In this document: positions 46,201 to 57,109 of the stretch, in pieces
How the letters are laid out: every line of letters starts with the position of its first letter
Position numbering within the stretch: the stretch's first letter is position 1
Assembly (NCBI RefSeq): GCF_032854445.1
Contig: NC_088298.1
Location: 6,168,488-6,232,487, forward strand
Reading direction: 5' to 3'
Source of the DNA: Liolophura sinensis
Taxonomy: Eukaryota > Mollusca > Polyplacophora > Chitonida > Chitonidae
DNA: 64,000 nucleotides
The notes under the pieces: model-generated
The model's input: only the letters and a program-made list of their open reading frames with translations
Databases searched by the model: none
Told to the model about the DNA's origin: nothing
Translations under genes and position numbers: made by a program

Positions 46201-49200
46201 CAGTTAGCATACAACGCTGACTGAGGTAATTGTAAATTGACAGGAGGCTAGATTTCACTGGTTTAACATGTGTGACCATTTGCCAACTATTACGCTCTCG
46301 TCACTGCTCTGGTTTTACTGTCTATGCTGTACGTCTGTCTCACATATTTAATTATACTGTAATAGATATATTTGGCAAAATTTAAGTTTATTTGATTCAT
46401 GGAAATCAAATCAAATTTTTGGATTATTATTTCATAATAGCTCAGATAATAAGGTTTCACTTTCGCCGGTTCATCCAGGTAGAGGACAGATATCAGCATT
46501 GTCTGTGAAAAAGAAAATCGGTATCAAAGAAAATCGGTAGTACGGCTTGTAAACTTTTATAAATTGTGTTACATTACGGGAATAAATTTGGCTGTATTAT
46601 GTAAGTCAGTCAGTTACAACTGCCAAATCCCTTGACACTGATTAGAGACGAGACCAGACTCCTGTTCATTCAAGATGGTATAAACAGTGCTTTTGCAACT
46701 TTCGGGAAACGCAAGAAACCCAAGGGAGCCAAAAAGGCAGGGGGAAGAGGAAGTCCTGATGGAAGTGCTGGTTCTGACGAAGGCGGGGCTACAGGAGGTG
46801 GAGCTTCTGGAGGTGGAGGAGGAGCAGCAGCAGTAGGAGGCGGAGCTTCTGTTACTGACACCCACATGGAAGCTTACCATCACTCAGCTTTTGTGAGTTA
46901 ATAAACCTATAAACATGCCAAAGATGTCATGAAAGCAGATATAAGTAGGGCTCAGATTCAACTGTATTGTTGATGGTAACTTGAGACGGCTACAGTTTCA
47001 CATTGCACTGTACCCTGTCTTACCAAGTATTTCTCTGGTTTCTCTGTCTTACCAAGTATTTATCTGGTTTCTCTGTCTTACCAAGTATTTCTCTGGTTTC
47101 TCTGCCTTACCAAGTATTTCTCTGGTTTCTCTGTCTTACCAGGTATTTCTCTGGTTTCTCTGTCTTACCAAGTATTTCTCTGGTTTCTCTGTCTTACCAA
47201 GTATTTCACTGGTTTCTCTGTCTTACCAAGTATTTCTCTGGTTTCTCTGTCTTACCAAGTATTTCTCTGGTTTCTCTGTCTTACCAAGTATTTCTCTGGT
47301 TTCTCTGCCTTACCAAGTATTTCTCTGGTTTCCCTGTCTTACCAAGTATTTCTCTGGTTTCTCTGTCTTACCAAGTATTTCTTTGGTTTCTCTGTCTTAC
47401 CAAGTAGTCTCTGAGTTGTTCAAATGTGTCTCCCACTCCTACCCAGATTTGTTCCAGTCGTACTTTGTTTTCAGTGATGTCATAGGCTGAATTTTCATCT
47501 GTACCATAAAAGGGCTACATTTCTGACAGTCTGCATTGTTATCTCAATGTTTCTCCCAGTCAAACATTTAGTTTCTCCCTGTATTACCCAGATTTCTCAT
47601 AATCTGATAATCCTGATTTCTTCCTGCCTCACCCAGATTTCTTCCTGCCTCACCCAGATTTCTTCCAGCCTCACCCAGATTTCTTCCAGCCTCACCCAGA
47701 TTTCTTCCTGCCTCACCCTGATTTCTTCCAGCCTCACCCTGATTTCTTCCTGCCTCACCCTGATTTCTTCCAGCCTCACCCTGATTTCTTCAGGTTTTTC
47801 TGTGTGTTATTGAAAGCTTTTTCCCAATTCTACCCTAGATACTCCCAGTCTTACCAAGGTTTCTTAAAATCTTGCCTAGATCTCCCCTAGTCTTTACCTC
47901 GTTTCTCCAGCAGGTCTTACTAAGGTTTCTTAAAATCATGCCCAGATCTTCCCTAGTCTTTACCTGGTTTCTCCAGCAGGTCTTACTAAGGTTTCTTAAA
48001 TGTGAATGTATATTGCAGAGGTTTTCCATGAAGCGTTCATGTAAAAACTACATACATGTACAGATACCAGTAAGAACATGTTTGTCTATTTCACCTAAAC
48101 TTGAGCATTTTTCAAGTGGCACCTTTTTGCTTCGTTCTGATAGGTTCATCCAACTTATAAGGCCACTTATGAGGGGGGTTTTTTGTGAAGTTTGAATAAT
48201 TTCTTATCAGAAAAACTGAATTTCTTGCTTCTAGAGTACACAGCATTTCAAGACCATTGTATGCTTGTGAAAGTCCACTTTTACATGCTAAACTTCAGCT
48301 GAAATACAGGTACCAAAGTCCCATTAGTTCATGTCCAGGGCATATCAAGTAATCTGTCTTTTCAGACTGAAGAGTCATTGAAAAAAGCTTCTAGATCCAG
48401 ATTCTGACTCTAATCAACATAAAAATTTAATGGATTGGCCCCTATACCACTGTCAACCAATGCACAAGATTTCACCAAATTCTTACAAGGCTTTTTCCAT
48501 AAAGTTACCAACAAACACTAACATAAGACATAACTTCCCCTGGAGGAGGTTATGATTTGGCCACTCATATGATCTCAGGCTTTGCATTTGTCCATACAGA
48601 GGAAACACTTGTTAGCAATTTACCAAAGGTCAGTGGTTTACATGGGGGATCCTGGTTTTCTCCACCCACGAAACATGAGAATGGCTTTTAACAACAGTCA
48701 AAGTACCGACAGGGGATAAGTCTGTCAGTAACTTGCCTTAGGTCAGTGGTTTACACCAGACACTCTGGTTTCCTTTATCCATAAAACTGACTGCCAAGGT
48801 ACATGCATAAGTGAAAAATTCTTTGGTATAGCATTTAAGAACAATCAGATAAATAAAAAATTAAATTGTGCCCACAGGAAGGAGATGGTGCGTGTGCTCG
48901 TACGGTGACGGGTGTGGAACTGGACTCTCTGATCTCTGCCATAAAAGACCTTCTGCCCGACTTAGGGGAGGGATTTATTGAGGTAGGAGACATCTTTTCA
49001 TACTGTGTGATTTAAAAAAACTTATTAAAGAGGTTTTCGAGTTTTAAATGAAGTTTTACATTTATTTGAACTGATTAAGTTTCGGTCAGTTTTATCAGTT
49101 TAAAACTAAATTTGAAGTGAGAGCTTACCTCTATTCATTCAGTCAGTTAGTGGGAGCGTATCTCTGTTCATTCATTCAGTTAGTTGGACCTTATCTATTT

Positions 49201-52200
49201 ATTCAAGTCAGTTAGTGGAGCTAATCTCTGTTCATTCAGTCAGTTAGTAGGAGCTTATGTCTGTTCATTCAGTCAGTTAGTAGGAGCTTATGTCTGTCTC
49301 ATTCAGTCAGTTAGTGGGAACGTATCTGTGTTCATTCAGTCAGTTAGTGGGAGCTTATCTCTATTCATTCAATCAGTTAGTGGGAAGTTATCTCTGTTCA
49401 TTCAGTCAGTTAGTGGGAGCTTATCTCTATTCATTCAGTCAGTTAGTGGGAACGTATCTCTATTCATTCATCAGTAAGTGGAGTGTATCTCTATTCATTC
49501 AGTCAGATAGTGGGAGCTTATCTCTATTCATTCAATTAGTGGGAGCTTATCTCTATTCATTCAGTCAGTTAGTAGGAGCTTATGTCTGTTCATTCAGTGA
49601 GTTAGTGGGAAGTTATCTCTATTCATTCAGTCAGTTAGTGGGAAGTTATCTCTATTCATGCAGTCAGTTAGTAGGAGCTTATGTCTGTTCATTCAGTCAG
49701 TTAGTGGGAAGTTATCTCTATTCATTCAGTCAGTTAGTAGGAGCTTATGTCTGTTCATTCATTCAATTAGTGGGAGCTTATCTCTATTCATTCAGTCAGT
49801 TAGTAGGAGCTTATGTCTGTTCATTCAGTCAGTTAGTGGGAAGTTTATCTCCATTCATTCAGTCAGTTAGTGGGAAGTTATCTCTATTCATGCAGTCAGT
49901 TAGTAGGAGCTTATGTCTGTTCATTCAGTCAGTAAGTGGGAAGTTATCTCTATTCATTCAGTCAGTTAGTAGGAGCTTATGTCTGTTCATTCATTCAGTT
50001 AGTGGGAGCTTATCTCTATTCGTTCAGTCAATTAGTGTCATTTGTGTTTGAGCGTTTTAAGGGTTTGATTTATAATTTGATCAATCAATCATTTTTTGAT
50101 TGGTCAATCTGTTTTCAGCGTTGCCTGGAGGAATACGACTATGATCAGGAACGTGTTATCAACTCTGTGCTAGAGGACAAACTTCCTGTCCCGCTCCGTG
50201 ACCTTGACAGAACCCTGCCCAGGCACGTAAATATAGGCCGCACGTTTCACACCTCACATGGACAGGGAATACGATGTGAGAATTAGATGTCTCACTGCTT
50301 GTGAAGCTTTGCTCACTATGGGCAGTCGACAGTCAACGCCTGTGTGCCTGTTTGCCGTCAAATGTTCATGAAAAATGACATGTCCTCCACCAAAATGTTG
50401 TGAATACCTGTAACTGTCACACCAAAAACTTGCCAAAAGACAGTGGTTTAACCTCGACCACTTGGGTTTTTTCCCCTCCCATAAATGTGAACCTCATCTT
50501 TGAGATGAAAAATTCTTGAGTGTGACTATCTGTGAAATATCACATCTGTGAAATATTTAAATCAAAAGGCAGTTCCATAAGTTGATTGATCGGTATGTTG
50601 TTACCATGGTTACTGTATTTCAGAGCAGAAAAGGAAAAGCCCGTCAGCTATCTCTCTGAGCGTCGCTCCGTGTTTGATTTCGATGAGTTTGACGTGTTTA
50701 ATCGAGACACGGTGGACACGAGCAAAATAAGTCAAGGAAAGAAGTAAGGCCACCATTGTTAAAGAATGTATTTGCTGGAGGTAGTAACTTGATCTGTCTG
50801 ACAAAACAAAGGGACCTATGCCCTAAGCTTTTATTGGGCAGCTTTGTTTTGTTTTGTTTTGTTTTCTCTCTGTTTATTTCTTATATGTCCCTATCTTTAT
50901 CATGAGCTAAAATTAATTTTTGAATGATTGTCAAAGTTAACTGACTCAGCACATGCTTCAGAATAAAATAAGGATAAAAAAAGTACACTGAACGAAAATA
51001 GAATTGTACAAACCAAAAATGTTAAATGTTAAAGTAACATTTTATGAGACATGCCCCCTAAATTATTTATTTGTATACTGATTGATTTGTTTTTTTTTTA
51101 AATATTGATTTGTTTTCCTCGAATCAAGTGGCCAAATTGAAGTGGAAATTGAAGCCACAATTGATAATGAATACTTTATCTTAATTATTGAGTTACCATG
51201 TTATTTAATACTGAGAGAAAACAATATAAAATTGTTTCGTGTATTTATATTTTTGTTCAGTATAGTTTTTTTTAGCAGAGATTAATAATTTTGTACTCAG
51301 CAGAACCGTAATATATTGATGGTTTATACAATGAATACTGTGCAAAATGTAAAAATAATATAAGTACTATATGAAATGTAATAATGATATGACTACTACA
51401 TAAAATGTAATAATGATACAGTGAATACTATGTAAAATGTAATAATAATACAGTGAATACTATGTAAATTCTAATATTAATAAAATGAATACCATATAAA
51501 ATGTAATAATAATACGTGTATGGAATATGCGAATATGAATTTTTGCCCAAAGCTCTTTAGTATAATCTTTTTAAAATATTTCTAGCTGAATTTCACCGAA
51601 GGTTTCCTTGATAAACTGTGGATGAGACAGCCCTAATATTGATAAATAAGATCGATGTGTGTGGTGGAATGCGCTTTTTTTTTGTTGTCAATTTGTCAGT
51701 CAGTATATAAGTTCGTCTACATCTATTTTTTTATTCCTTCAAGAGAGAAAAATCCACTGGGTATGAACGCATTGGATGACAAGTCAGAACTGGCTGACCT
51801 TCGACCTTTGTATGATCGATACGGCAGTGGGGTCATGGGCGAGAGTGTGTACGAACCAGATATTTACGATGACGAATATGATGATACGTACGACACTGGC
51901 ATTATCGGAGCTGACGATGCCGATTCCGCTGATGAGCTGACGTCTCGCAGGTAAGCTTGCTGTCTCGCAGGTAAGCTTGCTGTCTTGCAGGTAAGCTTGC
52001 TGTCTCGCAGGTAAGCTTGCTGTCGGTATCCTCACTCATCAGATATTTCGTGTGATATTTGTTGCTTATTAAATTTTCGTACAACAGGGCAATGTGTACT
52101 TTAACCTCCTTAAGGAAAATGAAAATTATTTCTGTACACAATTGAAAATTAACAGTTTTATTTAGTATTGGGTAAAACACTAATAAGGTTTTAAAGGACC

Positions 52201-53557
52201 GTTCTGTGATTCTTGTATTAAAGGTCAACACTGATTGAATCTTGGCTTTCTTTTGAATTTTTCCTGAATCTTTTTGAATAAGTTGTCTTCAAAAATTTGC
52301 ATTTGTCACTGTTTTAAAAAAAAAAATTGTTGTTTTACTCATACTTTTTATGTTTTTAATATCATCACAGGGCTTTTATTACACCAAGAGTTTTGGAGAA
52401 ACCAAAACGTCCAAACCAAGAACTGCCCGATGGGTCAGAGGTGAGACCATTTTCTTTTTTGTATCATCGTAAAATTTTATTCGTTCCTCGGCTTCGTAAG
52501 AGGCACTAATATACCCAATCATGAACCATGGCAGATGTTTTTGGTCAGTAATGACGAGACCAATTTCATGTAATAACCTTTAATACAAACCACTGATTTA
52601 GTATTAAGGTAGGAAATAAAGTATGAAATTAGTGCAAATTCATATAAAGAGGCACAGTCCAAGTCAAGGTAGAAATGAAGCTTTTGTGAATTTGTGGCCA
52701 AAGGATCAGGGGGAAGCCACTGAATTGAATTGGTTACAGGCTTGAAAGTTCCTGCCACAAATGTGAGAGGAAAATATGAGAGAAATGAGAAAAACAACAA
52801 CACAACCCTAGTGATACCCCAGGGTGGAATCTATCCAACGACAGGCAAAAATGTGTATTATCTAGTCTAGGGGCAGTCCATTTAGGACCTTGTTACATGG
52901 AACTTTGTGTTTAAGATATATGGCTTATTGAAATGTTTATACTCCCCTGCAAATTGCCTGTTCAAAGCTAAGGTTGAGCCATTCAGGCACCACCTGACCA
53001 AAACTGACAAGAAAATGCTAGAAATGTTTGTTCTGTACTCAGTTTACATCTACAAAGGTAAACAGCACAGTGCAATTTTGAAACCAAAAATCACTCACCT
53101 ATCCTTTAAACTAAGAAAAACAACGTCTTGTACTGATTGTTGCAATCAGTTTTGGTATATTTATAATTTTTATCTCCCTTTATACCAGGAATCTTCAGAG
53201 GAGGAGGTAAGAAGAGATCAGTTTGTGGCAGACCCTGCTGTTCTGCGAGCAAAAGCTGAAGAAAGAGCGCAGTCAAAGGCACAAAGAGACGGGAGAAAAC
53301 GTGGGCAAGGTCAAGGTCAGAAGTCTCAGACTCAACCCAATCAAGCACAGGCAAATGATCAGCAGAAGAAACAAGGTCAAGGTCAGAAGGGAGGGGATGG
53401 AGGTCAAGGTCAAAAGAAGTATGATGTCAAGGGCAAACCTAAAGGTCAAGGTCAGGATGCCAATGTGACGCGAAATAGAAATTACAAAGACAAGCACAAG
53501 TCAACAGTGGCAAATCATAATCGTAAAGCCATGGCTGACAAGAAGAGGAAAGTTTGA
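34211..53557 (+). CDS. ASCC2: ASCC2, activating signal cointegrator 1 complex subunit 2 (CUE domain)
   Basis: Seventeen coding exons: 34211-34291, 34994-35155, 36416-36474, 37259-37370, 38153-38350, 39446-39678, 41674-41748, 43196-43303, 44687-44764, 45913-45985, 46614-46892, 48878-48982, 50119-50222, 50624-50743, 51744-51950, 52371-52440, 53189-53557; about 810 residues (human about 757). The start ATG follows an in-frame stop. Conserved blocks: [54 protein letters not shown] plus [20 protein letters not shown] (CUE ubiquitin-binding region, about residues 497-540), [47 protein letters not shown] and the end [14 protein letters not shown]. Exon 11 adds a Gly/Ala-rich insert and exon 17 a GQGQK-rich basic tail. 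Family knowledge: ASCC2 recognises K63 ubiquitin chains and recruits ASCC3/ALKBH3 in alkylation repair; it also acts in ribosome-collision rescue. Boundaries of exons 10/11 and 13/14 are ambiguous: 45987 with 46610, or 50226 with 50634, also keep frame. Confidence 0.96.
34808..34864 (+). repeat. Hairpin-forming repeat, copy 2 (ASCC2 intron 1)
   Basis: A 57-bp segment with a stem GGGCTATG/CATAGCCC. Relative to copy 1 one stem pair differs in a compensatory way (T-A to C-G). The two copies lie on either side of the divergent promoter. Confidence 0.7.
35180..35402. mobile_element. MITE-like element with 38-bp terminal inverted repeats (ASCC2 intron 2)
   Basis: Left end TAGACCCCGAGATCACAAAG and right end GTGATCATGGGGTCTGA are inverted repeats over about 38 bp, each with its own small palindrome (GATCAC..GTGATC). 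The 222-bp element has no coding capacity. It starts 25 bp after the exon 2 donor. Confidence 0.7.
35690..35940 (+). mobile_element. SINE family A, near full length (ASCC2 intron 2)
   Basis: GGTTAGCACACCAGCACAGG head, AATCCAGCTCATGCTGGCTT middle, TTGAGTACAGCGTAAAACAT tail. Confidence 0.85.
36014..36455 (+). repeat. 221-bp tandem duplication covering the ASCC2 exon 3 acceptor
   Basis: 36014-36234 and 36235-36455 are nearly identical and join directly. Each contains the ATTTAACAG acceptor and the first 40 or so bases of exon 3. Only the second copy continues to the donor at 36475; the first reads [18 protein letters not shown] then TGA. Confidence 0.95.
36723..37086. repeat. Long hairpin: inverted repeat with about 97-bp arms (ASCC2 intron 3)
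   Basis: The arms 36724-36820 and 36985-37085 are nearly perfect reverse complements (CATTTCACCAGAGTTTAATA against its complement), ending in A/T runs and CGA/TCG. The spacer is about 165 bp and non-coding. It is either a foldback MITE or an inverted duplication. Confidence 0.85.
37204..37283 (+). repeat. 40-bp tandem duplication covering the ASCC2 exon 4 acceptor
   Basis: CCTATGTGTTATCAGGGGTT at 37204 and CCTATATTTTATCAGGAGTT at 37244 begin two diverged copies that include the acceptor and the first codons of exon 4. The offset is 40 bp, so use of the first acceptor would shift the frame. Confidence 0.88.
37600..37736 (+). mobile_element. SINE family A, 3' part
   Basis: GGTCATGGGTTCCCCCGAGC to AAAACACCAATGAAATGAGT in ASCC2 intron 4. 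Confidence 0.75.
38430..38575 (-). mobile_element. SINE family A, reversed
   Basis: TATTTATTTGATTGGTGTTT, TTACGCCATACTCAAGATGG and GAAACCCACGACTATCTGGA, in ASCC2 intron 5. Confidence 0.8.
39030..39260 (+). mobile_element. SINE family C, 3' part
   Basis: GGCTCAGCACTGAGAGCTTT, GACTGGTTGGCCTGGTGTCA and CTTGTCGTCGCATAACTGAA, in ASCC2 intron 5. Confidence 0.7.
40150..40512 (+). mobile_element. SINE family B, full length with tRNA-like head
   Basis: Head CCCGGATAGCACAGTTGGTT then GAGCGTCTGCTTCGGGAGCG, B-box-like GATCCAGGATCAATCCTGGG, body GGCGGCTTACTGGCC, tail TTGAGTACGACGTTAAACCC and (CACT)n. This is the clearest copy of the family in the window. Confidence 0.88.
41365..41516 (+). mobile_element. 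SINE family A, 3' half
   Basis: GGAAGGTCTGCCAGCAACCT to GTAAAACACCAATCAAATAA plus tail, in ASCC2 intron 6. Confidence 0.85.
41770..41968 (+). mobile_element. SINE family A
   Basis: GAGTTCAAACCCAGCCCATG to GTAAAACATCAATCAAATAA. It starts about 20 bp after the exon 7 donor of ASCC2. Confidence 0.82.
42330..43005 (+). mobile_element. SINE family B nested in SINE family C
   Basis: A family-C head (GCGTAATGGTTAGGGCATCC then GCCTTGAAGTCGGGG) breaks at about 42377. A complete family-B body runs to the (CACT)n tail at about 42730. Family C then resumes with CGAAGTTGGGAGATTCCAAG and GATCAAACCAGGTCATACC through its body to about 43005. CTTGAAGTCGGGG/CTCGAAGTTGGGA look like the target-site duplication. 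Confidence 0.78.
43243..44476 (+). repeat. About 66-bp array carrying the ASCC2 exon 8 donor, about 17 copies
   Basis: The unit consists of the last 60 or so bases of exon 8 (TGATTAAAGCTTTCCATCAG through CTCAATCACAG) plus the start of the intron (GTGAGT). The first unit is the exon itself. Later units keep AG|GTGAGT, or variants GGCAAG, GGTGGG and GGTAAG. The downstream part contains longer, rearranged units. Any donor after the first reads AGG TGA, a stop. Confidence 0.95.
47010..47405 (+). repeat. 29-bp minisatellite in ASCC2 intron 11
   Basis: About 14 copies of TTACCAAGTATTTCTCTGGT plus TTCTCTGTC. The pyrimidine-rich unit keeps plus frames open; these are not exons. Confidence 0.96.
47605..47795 (+). 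repeat. 21-bp minisatellite in ASCC2 intron 11
   Basis: About nine copies of TTTCTTCCTGCCTCACCCAG plus A, with CCAGA/CCTGA and CTGCC/CAGCC variants. A related two-copy block with TTTCTCCAGCAGGTCTTACT follows at about 47840-48000. Confidence 0.94.
48740..48860 (+). mobile_element. Degenerate SINE family A fragment before ASCC2 exon 12
   Basis: GTGAAAAATTCTTTGGTATA and AACAATCAGATAAATAAAAA resemble the family tail; the exon acceptor follows about 18 bp later. Confidence 0.5.
49120..50040 (+). repeat. 33-bp minisatellite in ASCC2 intron 12
   Basis: About 27 copies of TTCATTCAGTCAGTTAGTGG plus GAGCTTATCTCTA, ending about 80 bp before exon 13. The 253-codon open frame across it is a repeat artefact. 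Confidence 0.96.
51330..51520 (+). repeat. About 30-bp AT-rich repeat in ASCC2 intron 14
   Basis: Five or six degenerate copies of GAATACTATGTAAAATGTAA plus TAATAATACAGT. Confidence 0.85.
51931..52023 (+). repeat. 20-bp tandem repeat of the ASCC2 exon 15 donor, four copies
   Basis: TGTCTCGCAGGTAAGCTTGC is repeated four times with one C/T change, giving consensus donors at 51951, 51971, 51991 and 52011. Use of any later one reads CGC AGG TAA, a stop. Confidence 0.95.
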
Positions 53558-54493
53558 GGTGACTGCTCTGCTTCCAGGTCAGATGACAGACTGTGGCGGG
53601 CATATTTTTGTTCCCAGACATGCCTTATAATCTAGACCCAGGTCGTAAAGCTGTTGTGGACTTCAATTCAGTAAATATTCAGTAATTTGTGTCTCTTTTC
53701 GTGTCAGACAGCGGTGATTATTAATGGAAATAAGTTACACATTCTTGATTATTGATATAACTAATTCTTTTTTCAGTGTTTCGGAAAATCATTAATGTTT
53801 TGCAATATTAAACTCATTTTTATGATGACGTTCTAGTTTACGTTTGGATGTTTAGGAATATGTTTCATGTTAATTTAATCATGAGATTCCATGTGTAATT
53901 TGACCATGACTATTATTTTTCTCCCAATAGAATATAAAAGTAAAAAAAATTCTATCAAGTGGGATTTCTTGGCTTTTTAAATGTTTGACTTGTTGTCATT
54001 TGTACATATACATGTGCACGAAAGCCTCATTAGTAATTGTAAGTATTCTCACAACAAATTCACATTTGAATGAGTAGGCTAACTTAAATTTTTCTTGCAA
54101 GACAGAACAGAAATTGTTTAAGGAGCTGCTGTTAGTGGGAGATGTCTGGCTTTTCAATCTGTGCTTGAAATTGATATGGAAAGAAAATTGAGACGTTGGT
54201 GGTGGTAATTTATCTGACAAATTCTCGGATTGGTAACATTCATTGCCAGTGGAAAATATCCCAATTGAGTACTTCACCAGTAATTTAACTGTAAATGGGA
54301 AAATGTGAATATTCTATCATCTTTTAACCAGCATTTACACAGAAAAGAGTCTGGAACTAGGTTCAATTAGATCTATAAAGACCTATGATATTTTGTCAAC
54401 TACGTGTTGCACTTTTTGTTGAGAAATATTAAATTGTTAAGCTGTCTCGTACTGACCTCTGCGCCAGTTGTTTCGCTGATCGAAGTGACGGAA

Positions 54494-54499
54494 AATAAA
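54494..54499 (+). promoter_or_regulatory. Candidate polyadenylation signal AATAAA downstream of ASCC2
   Basis: An exact AATAAA lies 937 bp after the ASCC2 stop in AT-rich, otherwise featureless sequence. It is followed by a TG/T-rich stretch typical of downstream elements. ATTAAA-like variants occur earlier (near 53808), so the true site is uncertain. Confidence 0.25.
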
Positions 54500-55179
54500 A
54501 TGTTCTTGAATTCTTGACTGGTTTCACCTTGTATGCTTAGTAAATTTCTATTGTGGAATCATTCAGGGACCGTGAATTTGTTCGTTTCCGCGCTCTTACT
54601 GTTTGTTGGGCCTGGATGACACTAAGCAGTCGACGCTCATTTAGCCGCTGGCATAATCTAACGGTTGTTCTAGGCCACATGTTTTCCACCAATATTTTGA
54701 CATACCTATATGTACGTCACAGGTGAAAAAGTTCGTCAGTAACTTGTCAAAGACTGGAGGTTTATCTGGAATCTACAGTTTCTTCTATCCAATCAAATAA
54801 ATCAATAAAGAAATATTGGTAGACAGGGGAGAGAACTTTGGGTATCATCGGCGGGAGATTGTACGCCATCCGAAACCTTACCGTCGTCAGGTATATTTAC
54901 TAGTTCCGAGTAAATCACAAAGCAAATAAATTTATAACGCCATAAAAAGGAGTGGCTAGAAAGACCAAGTGGTAAGGGGGGAAAATCCGGGTTTAATTCC
55001 GACTGAGTAAATCTTTAGTTCTGCCGCACTTGGCACACGATATGTTAACGTGGGCAGGTCCTCCAGCAACCTGTGCTGGTCGTGTGTTCCCCTCAGACTT
55101 TCAATAAATAAAAATACCCGCTATTTCAGAAATGAACGATTCCTTGACATGACCTGTTGCAGGGTACACTGTTGACCTG

Positions 55180-55440
55180 CAGTCCACACTGCTTGGGTGA
55201 CCTAATCTTCTGAGCGTCCGTCTCGAAATCGGGAGACCAGGGATCAAACCCGGGTTGGGTCATACCAAAGACTTAAAATTGTACTCGTTGCTGTCTCCCT
55301 AGGCGCTCAGCACTGTAAGATAGAGCAAGGAAACAGAACTGGTTGGCCCAGTGTTGGTATAATGTGATTGGCTGGGGTGTTATGTCTGCTGTCTTCGGCA
55401 TAATATTTAATAAGTGGGGACAGCACTTTGGCGTTTGTAA
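55180..55440 (+). mobile_element. SINE family C, 5' part with tRNA-like head
   Basis: GGTGACCTAATCTTCTGAGC (A-box-like), GGGATCAAACCCGGGTTGGG (B-box-like), body AACTGGTTGGCCCAGTGTTG; truncated near 55440. Confidence 0.75.
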
Positions 55441-56930
55441 GTATACTGAGATTACCCTTGATTTATGGTTATTGTACTAACATTTATTTCGCAAATTTAC
55501 ATACAATGGTGACTTTCAGTCATGGAAATATTTCTCTGACATGTTATTCCTTTTGATCCACTACCAATATTTGTTTGCAGTTCCTTCCAGCATGGATAAA
55601 TGTTGTCATGCTCTTTTTTCAATGAAGTCGGCAAAGTTATATTTATGACTCATCTGGTGATTTCACCTTTAATGAAAAAAGTCAGTCAATAAAGAAATGT
55701 ATAAAAAAAACTAGTAAAGCTAGTTTTGGATAAAGGTTTAGCACTGTTTCACCTTTGTATTCCAGCACTGAGTGTCGCATAATAGTCTGGCACTGCCCGT
55801 CTGTCCCTCTGTCTCTCCGGAAACCCGCCGACCGTCTCTCCGTCCATCTGATCGTTGTATGTAAAACACATAGTTTCTAAAGAATGCACCCTTTTAATAT
55901 ACATGTAGATCTATATTTGTTTTTCACGTAAACACTGTATTTGAAACTTGATGTTTTTCAGTTTCAACTTTGAAATAAGGCGATCCTGTAGGTGTAAACC
56001 TTATTTCGATCATCACCACTACACCTGATTTCATTGTGTGCCATGGCATGCGTACCTTGAGACTCAGAAGCTTATGTTTGTTTCCTTTCACTTTCACATT
56101 CCTTGTTCCTTGTTCTGATGCTGGTTTACGACCTGTCTGTCAGCGCAAACCAGAATGTCATGTTCAGATTTAACTTTAGCCTCCAAGAATATTCGCTACA
56201 GAGCCACTTTTCCTCCCGCCTTAATGGTAGCCACTTCCCTACAAGTGAAATATTCTTGACCCTCTGTGTAAAATAAGCCAAATAAATAAATTAAATACAA
56301 CACAAACAGAAAAACCCATGACAATATTAACGCTGAGAAGTAGTCACGTGAACGGTGAAATCCGGCCTCTTGTCAGTTTATCTCCGAGTTTTGTTCTAAC
56401 TCTTCTTGTAACTGCTTAAAAAGTAGCAAGTTGTCGCTTAAGCAGAATTACGCAAAAAAAAAAAAACAAAAAGACAAAACAAAAAAACAAAAAAAAAAAC
56501 GCAGTGATATCAGTTGTAACTTATTAGATGTGACTGATATAGAAAGTGGACAAACTTCGCTTTCTGTTCCCTCACTGACCTGCTTTGTTAGTTTACACCG
56601 GCCATCTGTCACAGCGAAGACCTTGTCTTCGGTCTAAATGTCATCAAACTCAGAAGGCATATTTATCATTATCCCCTTACATTTGATGACATCGAGTGGA
56701 AGGTAAAGCTTTTGCTTTGAAGCACAGATAAATAACGACTCTAATCTGTCAGATGTGCCCTTTTAACAGTCTAGGTCAAGGTGCAGTCAAAGATTTGTCA
56801 TTTTTTTTCAAAGTTCTTGAAAGCATTTTTGCTCCAAGCTTTCTCTCTGTTTTATTTTCCTTTCCATTTTTCTAATGGTCTAGTGAATTAAACCGCTCAG
56901 AAGCTTTCTGAAACATACCCAACCCCCATG

Positions 56931-56932
56931 TA

Positions 56933-57021
<89 letters not shown>
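56931..57021. repeat. (TA)n microsatellite
   Basis: About 90 bp of almost pure TA dinucleotide, interrupted by one CA. Confidence 0.98.
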
Positions 57022-57022
<1 letters not shown>

Positions 57023-57109
57023 AAGGAGTAGAAAAACAAGTTGGATTACTCCGAAATTTCAGTAGAACTCCACTGCGGTAATTTTCATACGCCTGGAAGT
57101 TTTGAAAAG

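Larger units (their letters stand above)
53558..56930. other. ASCC2 3' flank
   Basis: Unique AT-rich sequence with the candidate poly(A) signal at 54494 and SINE fragments at about 55050, 55180 and 56190. No gene recognised. Confidence 0.6.

Noticed and set aside
46981-47490. 169- and 134-codon ORFs with repeated [10 protein letters not shown]
   Set aside because: They are translations of the 29-bp intronic minisatellite.
49184-50286. 253-codon plus-strand ORF with repeated SFSQLVG
   Set aside because: It is the 33-bp intron array read through; the real exon 13 of ASCC2 starts at 50119 in a separate splice context.
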